From the NCBI GenBank assembly GCA_036250225.1, contig JAPZLL010000080.1:1-48517 (forward strand): a stretch of DNA of 48,517 nucleotides. Direction: 5' to 3'. The translations under genes and the position numbers were made by a program. This document shows positions 31,593 to 41,660 of this stretch, piece by piece (within the stretch, counting starts at the first letter, position 1; every line of letters begins with the position of its first letter). Origin of the DNA: Cercophora sp. LCS_1. Its lineage: Eukaryota; Ascomycota; Sordariomycetes; Sordariales; Lasiosphaeriaceae. The notes below the pieces were generated by a model. The model ran no database searches and was not told the DNA's origin. It saw nothing but the letters and a program-made list of their open reading frames with translations.

Positions 31593-31995
31593 ATGACATA
31601 TCTCCAAGATCCGTGCCCACCCGACGACAAGTCCTCGTTCTACAGCTCCAACAGGAAGATTCTCAACGTGTACGGTGGACGCCAACTATCTCATGTCGAG
31701 CAGTTATGCGTGAAACGGCGTTCCCTACAACAATTATCGGACCAGCGAGAACTGCCTCGGGCCCAAGGTCTTTGAGACACCACCCAAGAACACAGAAGTC
31801 TTGCCTACGACAATGAGTCATTTGTCACTGTCGTCTGGGGATGGGCCGTTTTTCTTGGATTGGAACTTGTCTTGACATATGTGTTCCTGGTTCTCACCAT
31901 GTACTATACCTTCAAAACAGGACACACCGAGGTAGTTGAGACGTCGGAGTTGGCGACGCTATTGGCATCAAATGACGCCCCTTTTACGAGCCCTT
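31593..31995 (+). pseudogene. C-terminal relic of a membrane protein (DUF3176-like?)
   Basis: One frame gives V-D-A-N-Y-L-M-S-S-S-Y-A, an in-frame TGA, then P-Y-N-N-Y-R-T-S-E-N-C-L-G-P-K-V-F. After a frame change near 31805 comes F-V-T-V-V-W-G-W-A-V-F-L-G-L-E-L, a clear transmembrane segment, and a short cytosolic tail ending at about 31998. The V-x-W-x-W followed by one long helix near the C-terminus resembles DUF3176 proteins. At least one stop and one shift are needed, so it is a pseudogene. Confidence 0.35.
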
Positions 31996-33334
31996 GATCA
32001 GGCGTATGCCGCGAAATCGTCTCATGAGCACCCTCATCGACGAACCAAGACGTACCGTTATTACTTCGAGCGCCGGCTTCCGTCGTCTCATTTCTGCAAG
32101 TGCAAGTTCCGTCTTGCCTTCGACGCTCTGATACAGGGCTACCGTTGCTCAGGTGATACCAAGGGAAAGGGGAAGGAAGGGGTCGTAGAGTCGACTATGT
32201 ATTGGAGAACCTGGCCATAGCACTCCTGACTGGACGGAACGCTCATGGCCGTTGCATGTGGTGCAGCGGGAAGCGGGATGCACTGTGGGCTCTGGGTGGC
32301 TGACCTAATTACAAAAGAAAAAAAGTGCGAGCCCAAAAGAGATGACCAAATTGGAGAGTCTCATCGTGAAGCTCGGCCCTGTCAAGTCTGAGTTGGGTCT
32401 CAAGCGCGGACTGTTGAAGTGATATGAACCTGCCTCCACCCTCACACCCTCCTCGACCGTCGGGGTCTCTGCGCCCGCGAGTCTTGCAGTGTCTCTAAAC
32501 CTACCGCCGTGGAACGACAACTGCTACTACAATGATTATAAGAAGACCAGGAGACTGATCAGGTTTACGGATTGTGGGAATGATCATTCTGGGCGATAAT
32601 TACAAATGTCATTGTTGGTCGGATCACCAATAGATTTCGTGATCCTGCCCTTCCGTCGGGATGCTAGTAGTTTTGATGGATGAGGTGCTTAGTGTTGCAC
32701 TTGCTTCACTTGGATGTTGGGCTGGATTCAACGGAAGTGACGTCATCATCTTGGTGTTCCCGCTCCTTGATCTCGGCGCACTGTTTGCGGTACCCCCAGT
32801 TGTGGGGACGGGGTGTTTGGATGTGTCCGGGCCGCCTTGATCCTTGCGTGGGCCGAATGCCTCAAAACCGTCGCTTCTTCCAGGTGCGTCTCATGTCCAT
32901 GAGGCACGAGAGTGGGAGAAATTCTCGGGCAAGACAGGAAAAGGTGAACCCGACACAAAATGTGACGTGGTTCCCAGCAAACAAAAATCATCTGACCTCA
33001 CAAAACTTGCCCACCTATGTTACAGTTCGATTTGGCAGTGACATTGGCCGACTGCTGCGGACTTGGTTGGTGGTGATGTCTCCAGCGATGCGCTTCCCGC
33101 CGCATAGGGCTGAAAACGAAAAAAAACGCGTCGAAATGGTCTCGAGACGCCAACGCCGCAATTTCGTTGGTTGGCAACCCCCGCCGTATGCCCCGCACGA
33201 ATGGCGCCCTGCAGGGCCAAAAGACCATTCAGGCCAAGATCCCCGCGCGAGCTTGGGCCACATCATGATGACTAAGGACGCATCGAACCTGGGCCAATCA
33301 CTCCCGGCCACCCCACGCACTCCTGCCTGACCCG
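31996..33334. other. No supported gene
   Basis: The longest ORF (32680-33330, 216 codons, plus) is Arg/Pro-rich with no recognised domain and is likely spurious. The 3' end of this stretch would be the promoter of the DUF7924-like gene. Confidence 0.35.
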
Positions 33335-35626
33335 ATGCCGGGTTCCCTTGACCAAGCCGCAGCGCGACGTGGGACAATAACGAATCCAACCCACCATCCT
33401 TCTGTCGGCAACACCATGCGCAGCAATCGAAAGTTCATTCCTCTTCCACACGTTAGCACGTCCCTCGCCATGAACGGCGGAGTATCCAAAGCGCAGGCCC
33501 GCCGCTCTCGTGTGAAATTGTCCAAGGTCTTGCAGGAAACGCTGCTGGACGCTCTTGCAGACACTGGTGCAGGTGCGCTGCGCAGTTGCCCGACTGTTTC
33601 GGGAAGTGCAGGTGCTAACTCGTCAAGTACAGAGATCCCGCGGAGCCATCGAGCACAGCCTACAGCGGACGAGTTCCTCGCCAGAGACGCGACCCCCATA
33701 CAGGCCACGAAGAGGCGACTCGACGAGACGTCCGAGAGCAACCCACCGCCTGCGAAGAGAGCTCGATTGGCGCGGGCGGGCGCACAGCCACCTGGAGTTG
33801 AGGAAGAGAAAGCAGAGCAGGGGAGCAAGGTATGAGAAGAACATTCTCTCCCGCAAGCCAGTTACTGACGAGGAGATTGAGCAGCCGACTCTGCAACAGC
33901 CAACACCCCAGTCTCCGAAGCACCCATTCGTGTCTTTCCTTGAAGACTTCGTCGACCCCGTCCATCCTCCCGCCGAGTCTGTTCACACCTCTGTTTCGAA
34001 GTGGCTCGACTCTATTGGATCAGACCGAAAGACACGCTGCCGGTCGGATACTTGTCTTCCTTCAGGCAATAGCTTCATTTCGAGGGACCTTACGAGATCG
34101 GCGCCCGAGATGGGTGACAACTGGGATACCGATGGATTCATGGTGCCTCCTATACCAGCCTCTACTAGGTCTCGTTCGTACGCAGCCGATACAGATGCTC
34201 GATCGATCGCGCCGTCGGATGCCACCGGCTCCAATCGGTCAGGGAGGAGTCTTGTCGAGGATCCCCGGTATCGGGACATGAACTTGGCTGCGAACAATAT
34301 TTCCATGCGCCATCCGTGCGACCCAATTCCGGAACACATCACGAGCCTCGTGGATTATGTGCGCCGGGATCGTGAATCTCCGGGCCCGTCGCCAGAGGAG
34401 ATTAGGCAAGACAGGGATCTGTATGATCTCGATGGGTGTAGGGGAGCCTGAGGTGGAAAAGTATTTCCATGCCCACATTTTCCCCGACCCCAAATCGTCG
34501 GACAACCTGAAACGCAGCGACAGGGAGCCAATGGCCAAGCACACGGTTCCCAGCGCTCAATCCAGGCTCAAAGTCAGCACCCCAGTCCCGGACATGCTCT
34601 ACGGGTACAACCGTCAAACGGCATTTCCCAAGCAACAATCCCAGCTCATTTCGATGGGGACTGAGATGGTAGCGACTAACCAGTATCATAGCTTGTTATA
34701 CCCATTCTTCGTTGTCGAGTTCAAGGGCGATGGCGGGAGTATGTGGGTGGCGACAAATCAATGTCTAGGGGGGTCTACATCCTGTGTCAACATCGCCGAA
34801 AATCTCAACCGCCAACTGAGGGAATCCAGGAGTGACGAAGTTCGGCCCGTTGACAGCGCTGCATTCAGCATCGCCATGAACGGCTCTGAAGCGCGACTCT
34901 ACATTTCGTGGAAGCACGACGAGCTGAACTACTGCATGGCAAACGTCAGGAGTTTTTTGCTTCAAGACCCCGAGCACTACATCCAGTTCCGCAAGTGTGT
35001 CCTCAACATCATCGACTGGGGGGAAGACAGGCGATTGAACGAAATTCGGGACTCCCTGGACAGCCTTCTGGAAGAGAGCAGGAAGAGGGCTTCTGAGGAG
35101 GCGAAGTCACGCCTGCCGCCTTCTGGTAGTTCTGCGACCGGCAAGGGCAAAAAGCACAAACCCTCATCGTCTCGCAAAAACAGCAGCAGATCCAACAGCG
35201 TGCAAGACAAGCAGTGAAGCAGGTGAGTCGTCCTGGGAATGGGACGGGACGGCCTCACAAGACGTCCAGGATGGGTTAGCTTCCAAGAGCTTCGTTGACG
35301 TCGACGATCCCCCGTCTCAGGACGTCGATGGAGAATCCGCTTTCCCTGGGTACCGCTGCCCAGGACACGACCAGCAAAACCGAAGCCGGGCATTCCTCCC
35401 CTTCGACTCCGCCGCAGAGCCGCAGGGGAGCTTCACGACGGGCTTCAGTTCCAGTTTCAGTTCGAGCCTAGATGTCTATGCGAGTCGTGCAGCTGTGACT
35501 TCATTCGCGCAAACATTTACAGCCACAGCACAAGCTGAGGAGCAAGAGGCGGCACTGGTAAACGACCCCGAGACCTGGAGTGGTATACACAGCAAGTGGT
35601 ATCCTCTGAACGAAGATGGGCCTTGA
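33335..35626 (+). pseudogene. DUF7924-like gene, possibly PD-(D/E)XK-type, two frameshifts
   Basis: Exon 1 (33335-33829; Met at 33418 is an alternative start) and intron 33830-33884 (GTATGA, branch ACTGAC, GCAG, phase 0) lead into exon 2 from 33885. Near 34431 the frame must shift: the gene reads L-Y-D-L-D and then, in the next frame, M-G-V-G-E-P-E-V-E-K-Y-F, consistent with a short deletion. The conserved domain follows: P-V-P-D-M-L-Y-G-Y (34588), V-V-E-F-K-G-D-G (about 34713), W-V-A-T-N-Q-C-L-G-G, and S-W-K-H-D-E-L. A TGA at 35217 is followed in another frame by the family-like tail S-S-W-E-W-D-G-T-A-S-Q to 35626. The D...E-x-K pattern is compatible with a restriction-nuclease-like fold (inference). 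The domain itself (34433-35090) is one open frame. Confidence 0.6.
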
Positions 35627-36139
35627 AGTGGTATAAAAAATTCGCATTGGGGAGTCAGAGAACTAGGAGCAGGGAGCTAGGGTTGAGCGGGGGAATCCGG
35701 TATCCGGGAGCTAGGTTGAGCTGGCAGATAGCCGGCACCCTGGCCCCGCGAAGCCGGTACGCCATTAGGGACGAGGCTGCACGTGGAGTAAAACCCAACG
35801 GGGCAAGACTCAGGTGTATTTACCGCAGGACACATTGTGTTGAACCAGTAAGTCGGGCTCTCTGCCACATCATGGCCGCCGGCACTACGGCCGTCGGCGG
35901 CTAATCTCTCCCCAGTGTTCCCCCATGCATCGCCAGGTGGACGCGGCTGAGCCAAAACCCTTTGAGGGCCAGGATCACGGCCGTAGATGTTGCGAGGTAA
36001 CTCTGGAATCACTAAACCCCGCACTTCCTTGTTCCAGAGCCAAGAACGGGGGTCAGGGGGCTGGACACCGTGGTTATTTGGCAGATGCACATTGTGGAAG
36101 TCGTCGCTAGGGCATCTATTGGTAAGGTTAACGTTACGA
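35627..36139. other. No supported gene; short direct and inverted repeats
   Basis: Two near copies of 'ggagctaggttgagc' lie at about 35670-35722, and a GC hairpin 'gccgccgg...tcggcggc' at about 35875-35901. No coding signal is convincing. Confidence 0.4.
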
Positions 36140-36370
36140 CTAATAGTACTCCTTGCAAAACTTCACAGCATCATCCATAAACTCCATGGTAATTACCTCA
36201 TCTCCCGGGTCCAAGTTCACCGTAGTTACCTCAACTTCAAATATCCATTGTCCCCCCACCGATTTTATCTGGAGGATACTCTTCACACCTATCCCCCTGC
36301 CACATGCATCGAGTTCCAGGGAACCAGGCTCAATTACTCGTGTTCCCGGCTCAGCATGAAAAATTCTCAT
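36140..36370 (-). CDS. Small ORF, 76 aa, hypothetical
   Basis: An intact minus-strand frame begins M-R-I-F-H-A-E-P-G-T-R-V. It shows alternating hydrophobic/polar beta-like stretches (G-G-Q-W-I-F-E-V-E-V-T-T-V-N-L-D-P-G-D-E-V) and ends M-D-D-A-V-K-F-C-K-E-Y-Y. There is no signal peptide. It could be the last exon of a longer broken gene. No family is recognised. Confidence 0.3.
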   Translation of the reverse strand: MRIFHAEPGTRVIEPGSLELDACGRGIGVKSILQIKSVGGQWIFEVEVTTVNLDPGDEVITMEFMDDAVKFCKEYY

Positions 36371-37560
36371 TCAGCAGTGGTGGGCCACTCGAGGAACGAT
36401 TGGACGCGGTAGCAGGCGGTCTTCCTCTCGCTGCGGTTGGTACTCCTGTCTTCTCCGAAACGTCTAATAGAAGTTCCGGAGTTGAAAGTCTCTGTCTACC
36501 GTGTCACAGCCCAGACTGAGAGTGCTGGTAGGGCATGGCTCGCTGTCGGTATTGCACAAGGACTACGCCGCGTGTCCCGCGTTGAACCTATATGAGGCCC
36601 GAACACACCTGATTGAGCATCAACCAAGCCTTATTTTATCATCCCGACACTTTCGCATCCAACCGAACAGCGGAACTCGGTGGTACTCGTCGCGATCTAC
36701 TCGGAGTCAGGCCCTTCCTCCTTGTGATGATGGCCGCAAATTGCGTCGGAAGGGTTATCTTTGCGGCGATAATTACTCCCCAGTAGAGACAAAAATGCGC
36801 AAACGTTGAGAGGAACTGTCCACTCCAGAGAACCATGTCGACAGCATTAGATCCCGGCTTCTTGTGTCACGACAGGGTTCTCTAGAGTGGGCGGGCTCGA
36901 CACCAGCAAATACGTTGAAAACTTGGGTTTGTTATGCTTTGGAAAGTTGTCAAAAACTTGCGTGATAGTTTTCTTTGCGCAGTTAGTGAACGCTTTCGAA
37001 ATTACCTAGGCCGCCATCCGCCAGCTTTTCCCAGTCCAGGTACCTATTCTTACATAACCAAATTTCTTTCCTTTCCTCTCCTGCCCAAAACACCATCGGG
37101 TATGAAAAGTTCCCTCTGAACTCACGGCCAGGCAAACCTGAGATCATCAACCATTGTGGGATTTCTTTCCGCCACTGACCATCCCACCCCCCAGCCTCTC
37201 ACGGCCGGCAGACCCTGCCCATTCCAAAAACCAGGGTCTTAGCTTGCTGATACATATGTTGCTAAAGCACAACATCCTCGCCGAAACTGGACGGCAAGAG
37301 TACATCCGCAAACTCCGCCTTTGGCCTTTTCCTCCTAGTTTGACAGACTTCAGTCTGCCTCCACCATCTCGCCAGCTATTCGCTACCTGCACACGCTCGT
37401 TAGTGTGTGCCTATTCCTCTTCTCTTTCGATCTTGGCTCCGAGCTACGCTCATCGCGCCACATTTCATGCGCCATGCCCAGAAGCGGCGGAAACTCGATC
37501 CCTAAGGCGTGGTTGAAGCACGCGATGCGTCCAAATGTTCATCTCTGAGCTCATCATGCC
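36371..37560. other. Intergenic, no supported gene
   Basis: ORFs of 60-120 codons overlap on both strands without recognisable motifs. No RNA gene or repeat was seen. Confidence 0.4.
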
Positions 37561-38100
37561 ATGTTTGCAGAAGAATACGTCGTGGCGGTCAACTACAACG
37601 GCCTCGGACCTCTTTCGAGCGTAGCGAAGAAAGAGTGTGGGGCCGCTTTGCCGAAGGGGGTTGGTTACCTTAGTGGGCCAGAATTCCTAATCCATTACAG
37701 CGAATTTTACGAAAGAGGTTCTGCCACTGAGGCAAGGCCTGGCTGGGGAGAACAAGCATCGAGAGTTGAAGGATCGGGCCAAGCGGTCGAATACGATTAA
37801 CATCGAGAAGCAGGAGCCAGACATGGTCAACATGAGTGTTGCCATCCAATTCATTCTGCGCAATGGCTTCCCAGAGGATGACGAGTTGACGAGTTGACAG
37901 CACAAGTGAAGCGCACTTACAACAGCTCCCCAACTCTGTTTGAGCCTACCTTGACCCATGCGGATCGTCGCGATTTGGGAGCTTGTATCGAAGACGAGGA
38001 GATGGGGTTCGGGGAGGGTACCTATACAGTATCAAGACCAGCGTTGGCGGCCAAAACTTCCGGATCAACATCTTGTCTTGACCTTCCAACCCGGTAGCAG
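37561..38100 (+). pseudogene. Frame-broken gene with an 8-bp tandem duplication
   Basis: The coding-like pieces are M-F-A-E-E-Y-V-V-A-V-N-Y-N-G-L-G-P, then (other frame) N-T-I-N-I-E-K-Q-E-P-D-M-V-N-M-S-V-A-I, then, after 'gacgagttgacgagttgac' (37879-37897), Q-V-K-R-T-Y-N-S-S-P-T-L-F-E-P and H-A-D-R-R-D-L-G. The duplicated 8 bp shift the frame between the second and third pieces. A further piece (Y-L-Y-S-I-K-T-S-V-G-G-Q-N-F) lies near 38020-38085 in another frame. The family is unknown. Confidence 0.35.
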
Positions 38101-38548
38101 TGGTGACGCGGACAGCGTCCACTGACGAGCGACTGTTATCGGTCAAATCGGCAGCACCGGCTGCATCGCCGTTTGGGGTCACCGGCGAGTGCCAAGATGC
38201 CGCGGCGGGACTGGTAGGAGGTGGTTGAGTCCCCTGTTTTAGTTAGTCTGGGGGTGATGGAGAATGTTTTCTAGATCCACCTTCTAGGTCGGTATCGCGG
38301 AGCTATCCCCGGTTGAAACACCCGTTGTGGACGACGATGCAGCGGGTATGTAAATGACGTGTCGTTGTGGAGGAGTTCAATGAGGTTGTGGGTGGACAAA
38401 TGACAGCCACGGCGTGTCTTCGTCGGTCTCTCCAATGGGAGTGTCGACCCTGCTTATGTTTTTCTCCTGAACACTGTTCCCACCAAGTGGATGAGGATCT
38501 TATCGCGGCTGGCAATCCCGATGCTGGTGAATCGATTCTTCCGTCCCG
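38101..38548. other. No supported gene
   Basis: Overlapping short ORFs on both strands have no recognised motif. Confidence 0.35.
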
Positions 38549-38782
38549 TCAACGACAACAATGCCAACTCATCAGAGGCCGATTGGTCGGGGCTCTTGAG
38601 GTGTTGACGCATCGTCTCGTTGCGTCGACCTCATCCTGTACCCGCTTGTACCATTTCGGGTGAGCAAGAAGATAGTTGACAATCTCCAAAATGGCAGAAC
38701 AACAATCCAGGATATACAAGTCATCCTCGGCGTATTGATAACCTTCATTCCTAATATCTTCAATTCGGTGGGCCTGTGTCAC
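38549..38782 (-). pseudogene. Possible cytochrome P450 fragment
   Basis: The 77-codon minus-strand ORF contains A-I-L-E-I-V-N-Y-L-L-A-H-P-K-W-Y-K-R-V-Q-D-E-V-D. It resembles the end of the I-helix/J-helix of P450s (Y-L-L-x-H-P-x-x-x-x-x-x-x-E-V-D). No A-G-x-D-T-T before it, no E-x-x-R after it and no haem-binding Cys motif were found. The match may be chance. Confidence 0.25.
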
Positions 38783-39991
38783 CGGGCGCGCAGCTGTTTG
38801 GTTGGAGCATTAACATGCCTACCTGTTTGCCCAAGTGCGTTGTCCCGCCAGATGTATCCGCCCCTCCCTTTGGCGAGGGGAGTAGAAGGGCCCCATAAAC
38901 TCACAAAACACTAGAGGTGGTGAGTCAAGAGGAGAATTTGTTGAGAAGATGTAGATGTTATACTAAAATCATGAAGCAAACCCCGTTCTCTGTTCGGCTG
39001 TGCTGCCCTTAGTTCCTGTATTCCAGTGGTGCTAGACCAGACCGGATCAAATTCTTGGTTCCGAATAGAAAGTGAGGAAGTCGACGATCCTCCTTGAATT
39101 TTTACTGCCGAGATGATTTCCGCTGACCAAAGGCCCAATTTGGCCCCACGATGATCTTCCTATCCGTCAGACTGAAACCCACGTCCAATGTGCTGGTAAG
39201 CAATTCTGATTCAAGGCCTGCCGGAGGGATGGAGCAAATGTTTACGGGGTTAAGGGAGCGCAGAAGGGAATGGGATTGGGGAATTTGCTGGGGCTGTTGC
39301 CCGAGACAGGAGATACGCCGCAGTCTTGTGGTGGGAGATGCCGGATGAAGGAAAAAAAGGATGAACAGCCGGAGTGCAAAGGAGATTTTGTTGGACAGGG
39401 CGGCTGGGTTGATTGCATTTTTTGGGTAAGTGAGAGGTGGTTCTCTTGTAGTTGATGTCGACTAGCATTGTTGGTAGGTAGTTGATTGTAGGAATATGTC
39501 GCATGGTAGCTGCCTAGTCATAGAATGTGGGATCACCGTGTTGGATGCATGACAATGAACGACTTTCCAAAACTCGGCGGACCTGAAAGGAATAGTACAG
39601 ATCCCGTGAATGCTCGGCGTCTGTCGCCCAGGACATGCACTGCTCGCAAGGTTTCGGCCTCTCACCGGTTTCTGGGATGGACCTCCGGACCCGGTCCTCA
39701 TGTATGGCCCTTGAACCCTCGTTTGTATGCTCGGGAATCCCCAGGCAACTCCTAATATGTATTAACTATTGCTGTCTTGAGGTATTCTGCGTCCACATCC
39801 CCTGGCCATGGTATCTTCAACGACTAATATAAGAGAGAGTGACGCCCGAATCGCTCAGCCTTAAGCACGACTTCACCTAAGTGGGCAGTCGATATCAGTC
39901 CAGGCTGGCTCCAAACAAGGCCAGAAGGCCTGCAGATTGACTTCATCATGGTTTTAGCGGCGGAAACGTACTCCCTAATACCTTTTGAATA
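38783..39991. other. No supported gene
   Basis: Only short overlapping ORFs (up to 84 codons) with no recognisable domain, and no repeats. Confidence 0.35.
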
Positions 39992-40399
39992 GGGATACTC
40001 TCGCGCCTGCAGCCACTGCGAGACCATACACGTCGTGGCACAGCGGATTGGCTACGTCTCCATGGTTCATAATGTCGATGTAAAGGACTGGATGGCTCTG
40101 GAGCCGAAGCTACAAAGAGAGATTTGTCGTGCTTGGGTAATTGGATACGTGGCAGTCAGGGTAATATCCCTAGAGAATAAAATCGCGGTGTCTCGTTGTT
40201 GGTAGTTTAGGATTGCACCGGACTGTATATAGGTACCTTAGTAAAGGTCTGATCTTCTCACCTTCAGGCCAAGGCGGCTTCCTACAGCCGAGTTTCTCCC
40301 GTGCGGATTGACCAGCACCCGCGAGAAGTGGTCCCCGAGATTCGCGACGGGTTCTTTGGTGGCCTCAACCTCATCCTTACCAGGGACACTACTGTGTAA
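39992..40399 (+). CDS. Partial two-exon gene, hypothetical
   Basis: The exon ending at 40136 reads R-A-C-S-H-C-E-T-I-H-V-V-A-Q-R...D-W-M-A-L-E-P-K-L-Q. The intron 40137-40267 (GTAATT...CTTCAG, 131 bp, phase 0) leads to A-K-A-A-S-Y-S-R-V-S...P-E-I-R-D-G-F-F-G-G-L-N-L-I-L and a TAA at 40397. Both sides stay open and look coding, so the splice is plausible. The 5' end is unknown: a stop lies just upstream of 39992, possibly within another intron (the acceptor GAATAG is a candidate). No family is recognised. It may be a remnant of a larger gene. Confidence 0.3.
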
Positions 40400-41054
40400 A
40401 AGCATCCTTGGAAATAAGTCATATCATTTTCAGTCGTGCAGCTTATGATTGGATACCTATGGAGCACTACCCTTTTGCCACGTGCGACCCGGCTGTCCCG
40501 GCTATATCACACCTTTCCGTCCAGAACGAGATAAGATCATGATATCCCGGTTTTTGGCGAACCAGATATTTATTTTGCCGTGCCGGTACCAAAAAAGCAG
40601 TTATTCGTTCCAGCCCAAGCCGTATCTGATCAATTTTAGCGGCTCCTGATACACTTTACCCCCCGCCAACCAGAGCACGTTGCACTTCGCCGTCACGACC
40701 AAACAGGTGATGGTTGTGGGTCGACGTAAGCGCGCTTCACCGGCGAGGACCGATAGCGGCGACGAGGCGGTATGTGGTGAGTCCATCCAGCCTCTGCAGG
40801 TGATAGGGGCAAACGCCTACGGCAGCCATCGCCGTGTTTCCATATACATCCTTAAAAGACACGCTACAGTCACTCATCCTATCCCAGGGGGGAGTTTTAA
40901 AAATAGTCAGAAGATGAGGGGCCAAACCAGCGCGTTGTGTTTAGGTATAAGTAGGCGGCTCATCGTTTCTGGTTTCCACTAGAATCGCCCAGCATCCTAC
41001 TGCCCCACCGAGAACAACATCAAGCATTGAACAAAAAAATATCTTACACTCAAC
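40400..41054. other. Intergenic, promoter side of the secreted-protein gene
   Basis: No convincing gene. A TATA-like 'ggtataagtag' at 40944-40954 lies about 100 bp before the ATG at 41055, and the leader next to the ATG is A-rich, as is common in filamentous fungi. Confidence 0.4.
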
Positions 41055-41449
41055 ATGCTTTGCCTTCTTGGCATTATGGCTGCAACGGCGGCCACCATCA
41101 TAGGCGTAAATGCCTTCACACAGCCCTGCCACTATCCCTACGACCAGTGCGGCTGGGTTCTCGCCGGTAGGGACTATGGTAGGTAGATACCCTGCAGCTG
41201 CCTACTTATGGATGGGGCTTTCCTGACTGACATTCCTTGATAGGATACAGCTTCGATGAGCTCCAAGCTGCTGCGAACAGTGACGACGGTAGCTACATCT
41301 ACGATGCGCTCTACTCGTGCGACTCTGAAACCGGCGAACTTAAGTATATCACGTGGTGTGGTATCGCTGCATGCGGTACTGGCACTGTCCCTAACGACAA
41401 CTGCGTCGATCTGAATGATCTGGAGGATCCAGAAGGCCTGGAAGTGTGA
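41055..41449 (+). CDS. Small secreted cysteine-containing protein, two exons, 109 aa
   Basis: Exon 1 is 41055-41178 and exon 2 is 41244-41449. The intron 41179-41243 (GTAGGT, branch CTGAC, GATAG, 65 bp) joins tat-g/ga-tac in frame, giving 109 aa. Residues 1-20 form a signal peptide (M-L-C-L-L-G-I-M-A-A-T-A-A-T-I-I-G-V-N-A). The mature part has six Cys (C-H-Y-P-Y-D-Q-C, S-C-D, W-C-G, A-A-C-G, N-D-N-C) and an acidic C-terminus (D-L-N-D-L-E-D-P-E-G-L-E-V). No known domain is recognised. Size, secretion and even Cys number fit an apoplastic effector-like protein, but the function is inference. It is convergent with the secreted esterase, with 211 bp between the stops. A TATA-like box lies at about 40946. 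Confidence 0.8.
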
Positions 41450-41660
41450 TTATGCCGCGGTCCTATTCGTGGTTAAGGAATAATATTTTTGTATAGTGCT
41501 CTCTCTGCTATTTGCAAGGGCCGTGATTTCTCTGAAGGGTAGTCGGTAGTATTCTGAGTCTAAGTAGTACTTTGACTTAAAGTAATGGAACTATACTACG
41601 CAATCATCTCTCGAAGCCCAGCAAATTGCTTAACCCCCCTATATTGATGTGTCAACTGAT

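Noticed and set aside
32680..33330. 216-codon plus-strand ORF
   Set aside because: Arg/Pro-rich, with no domain, no homologue that I recognise, and competing frames of similar length.
38549..38782. Calling this a P450 gene outright
   Set aside because: Only one J-helix-like stretch matches; the haem-binding Cys motif and E-x-x-R are missing, so it is listed only as a possible fragment.
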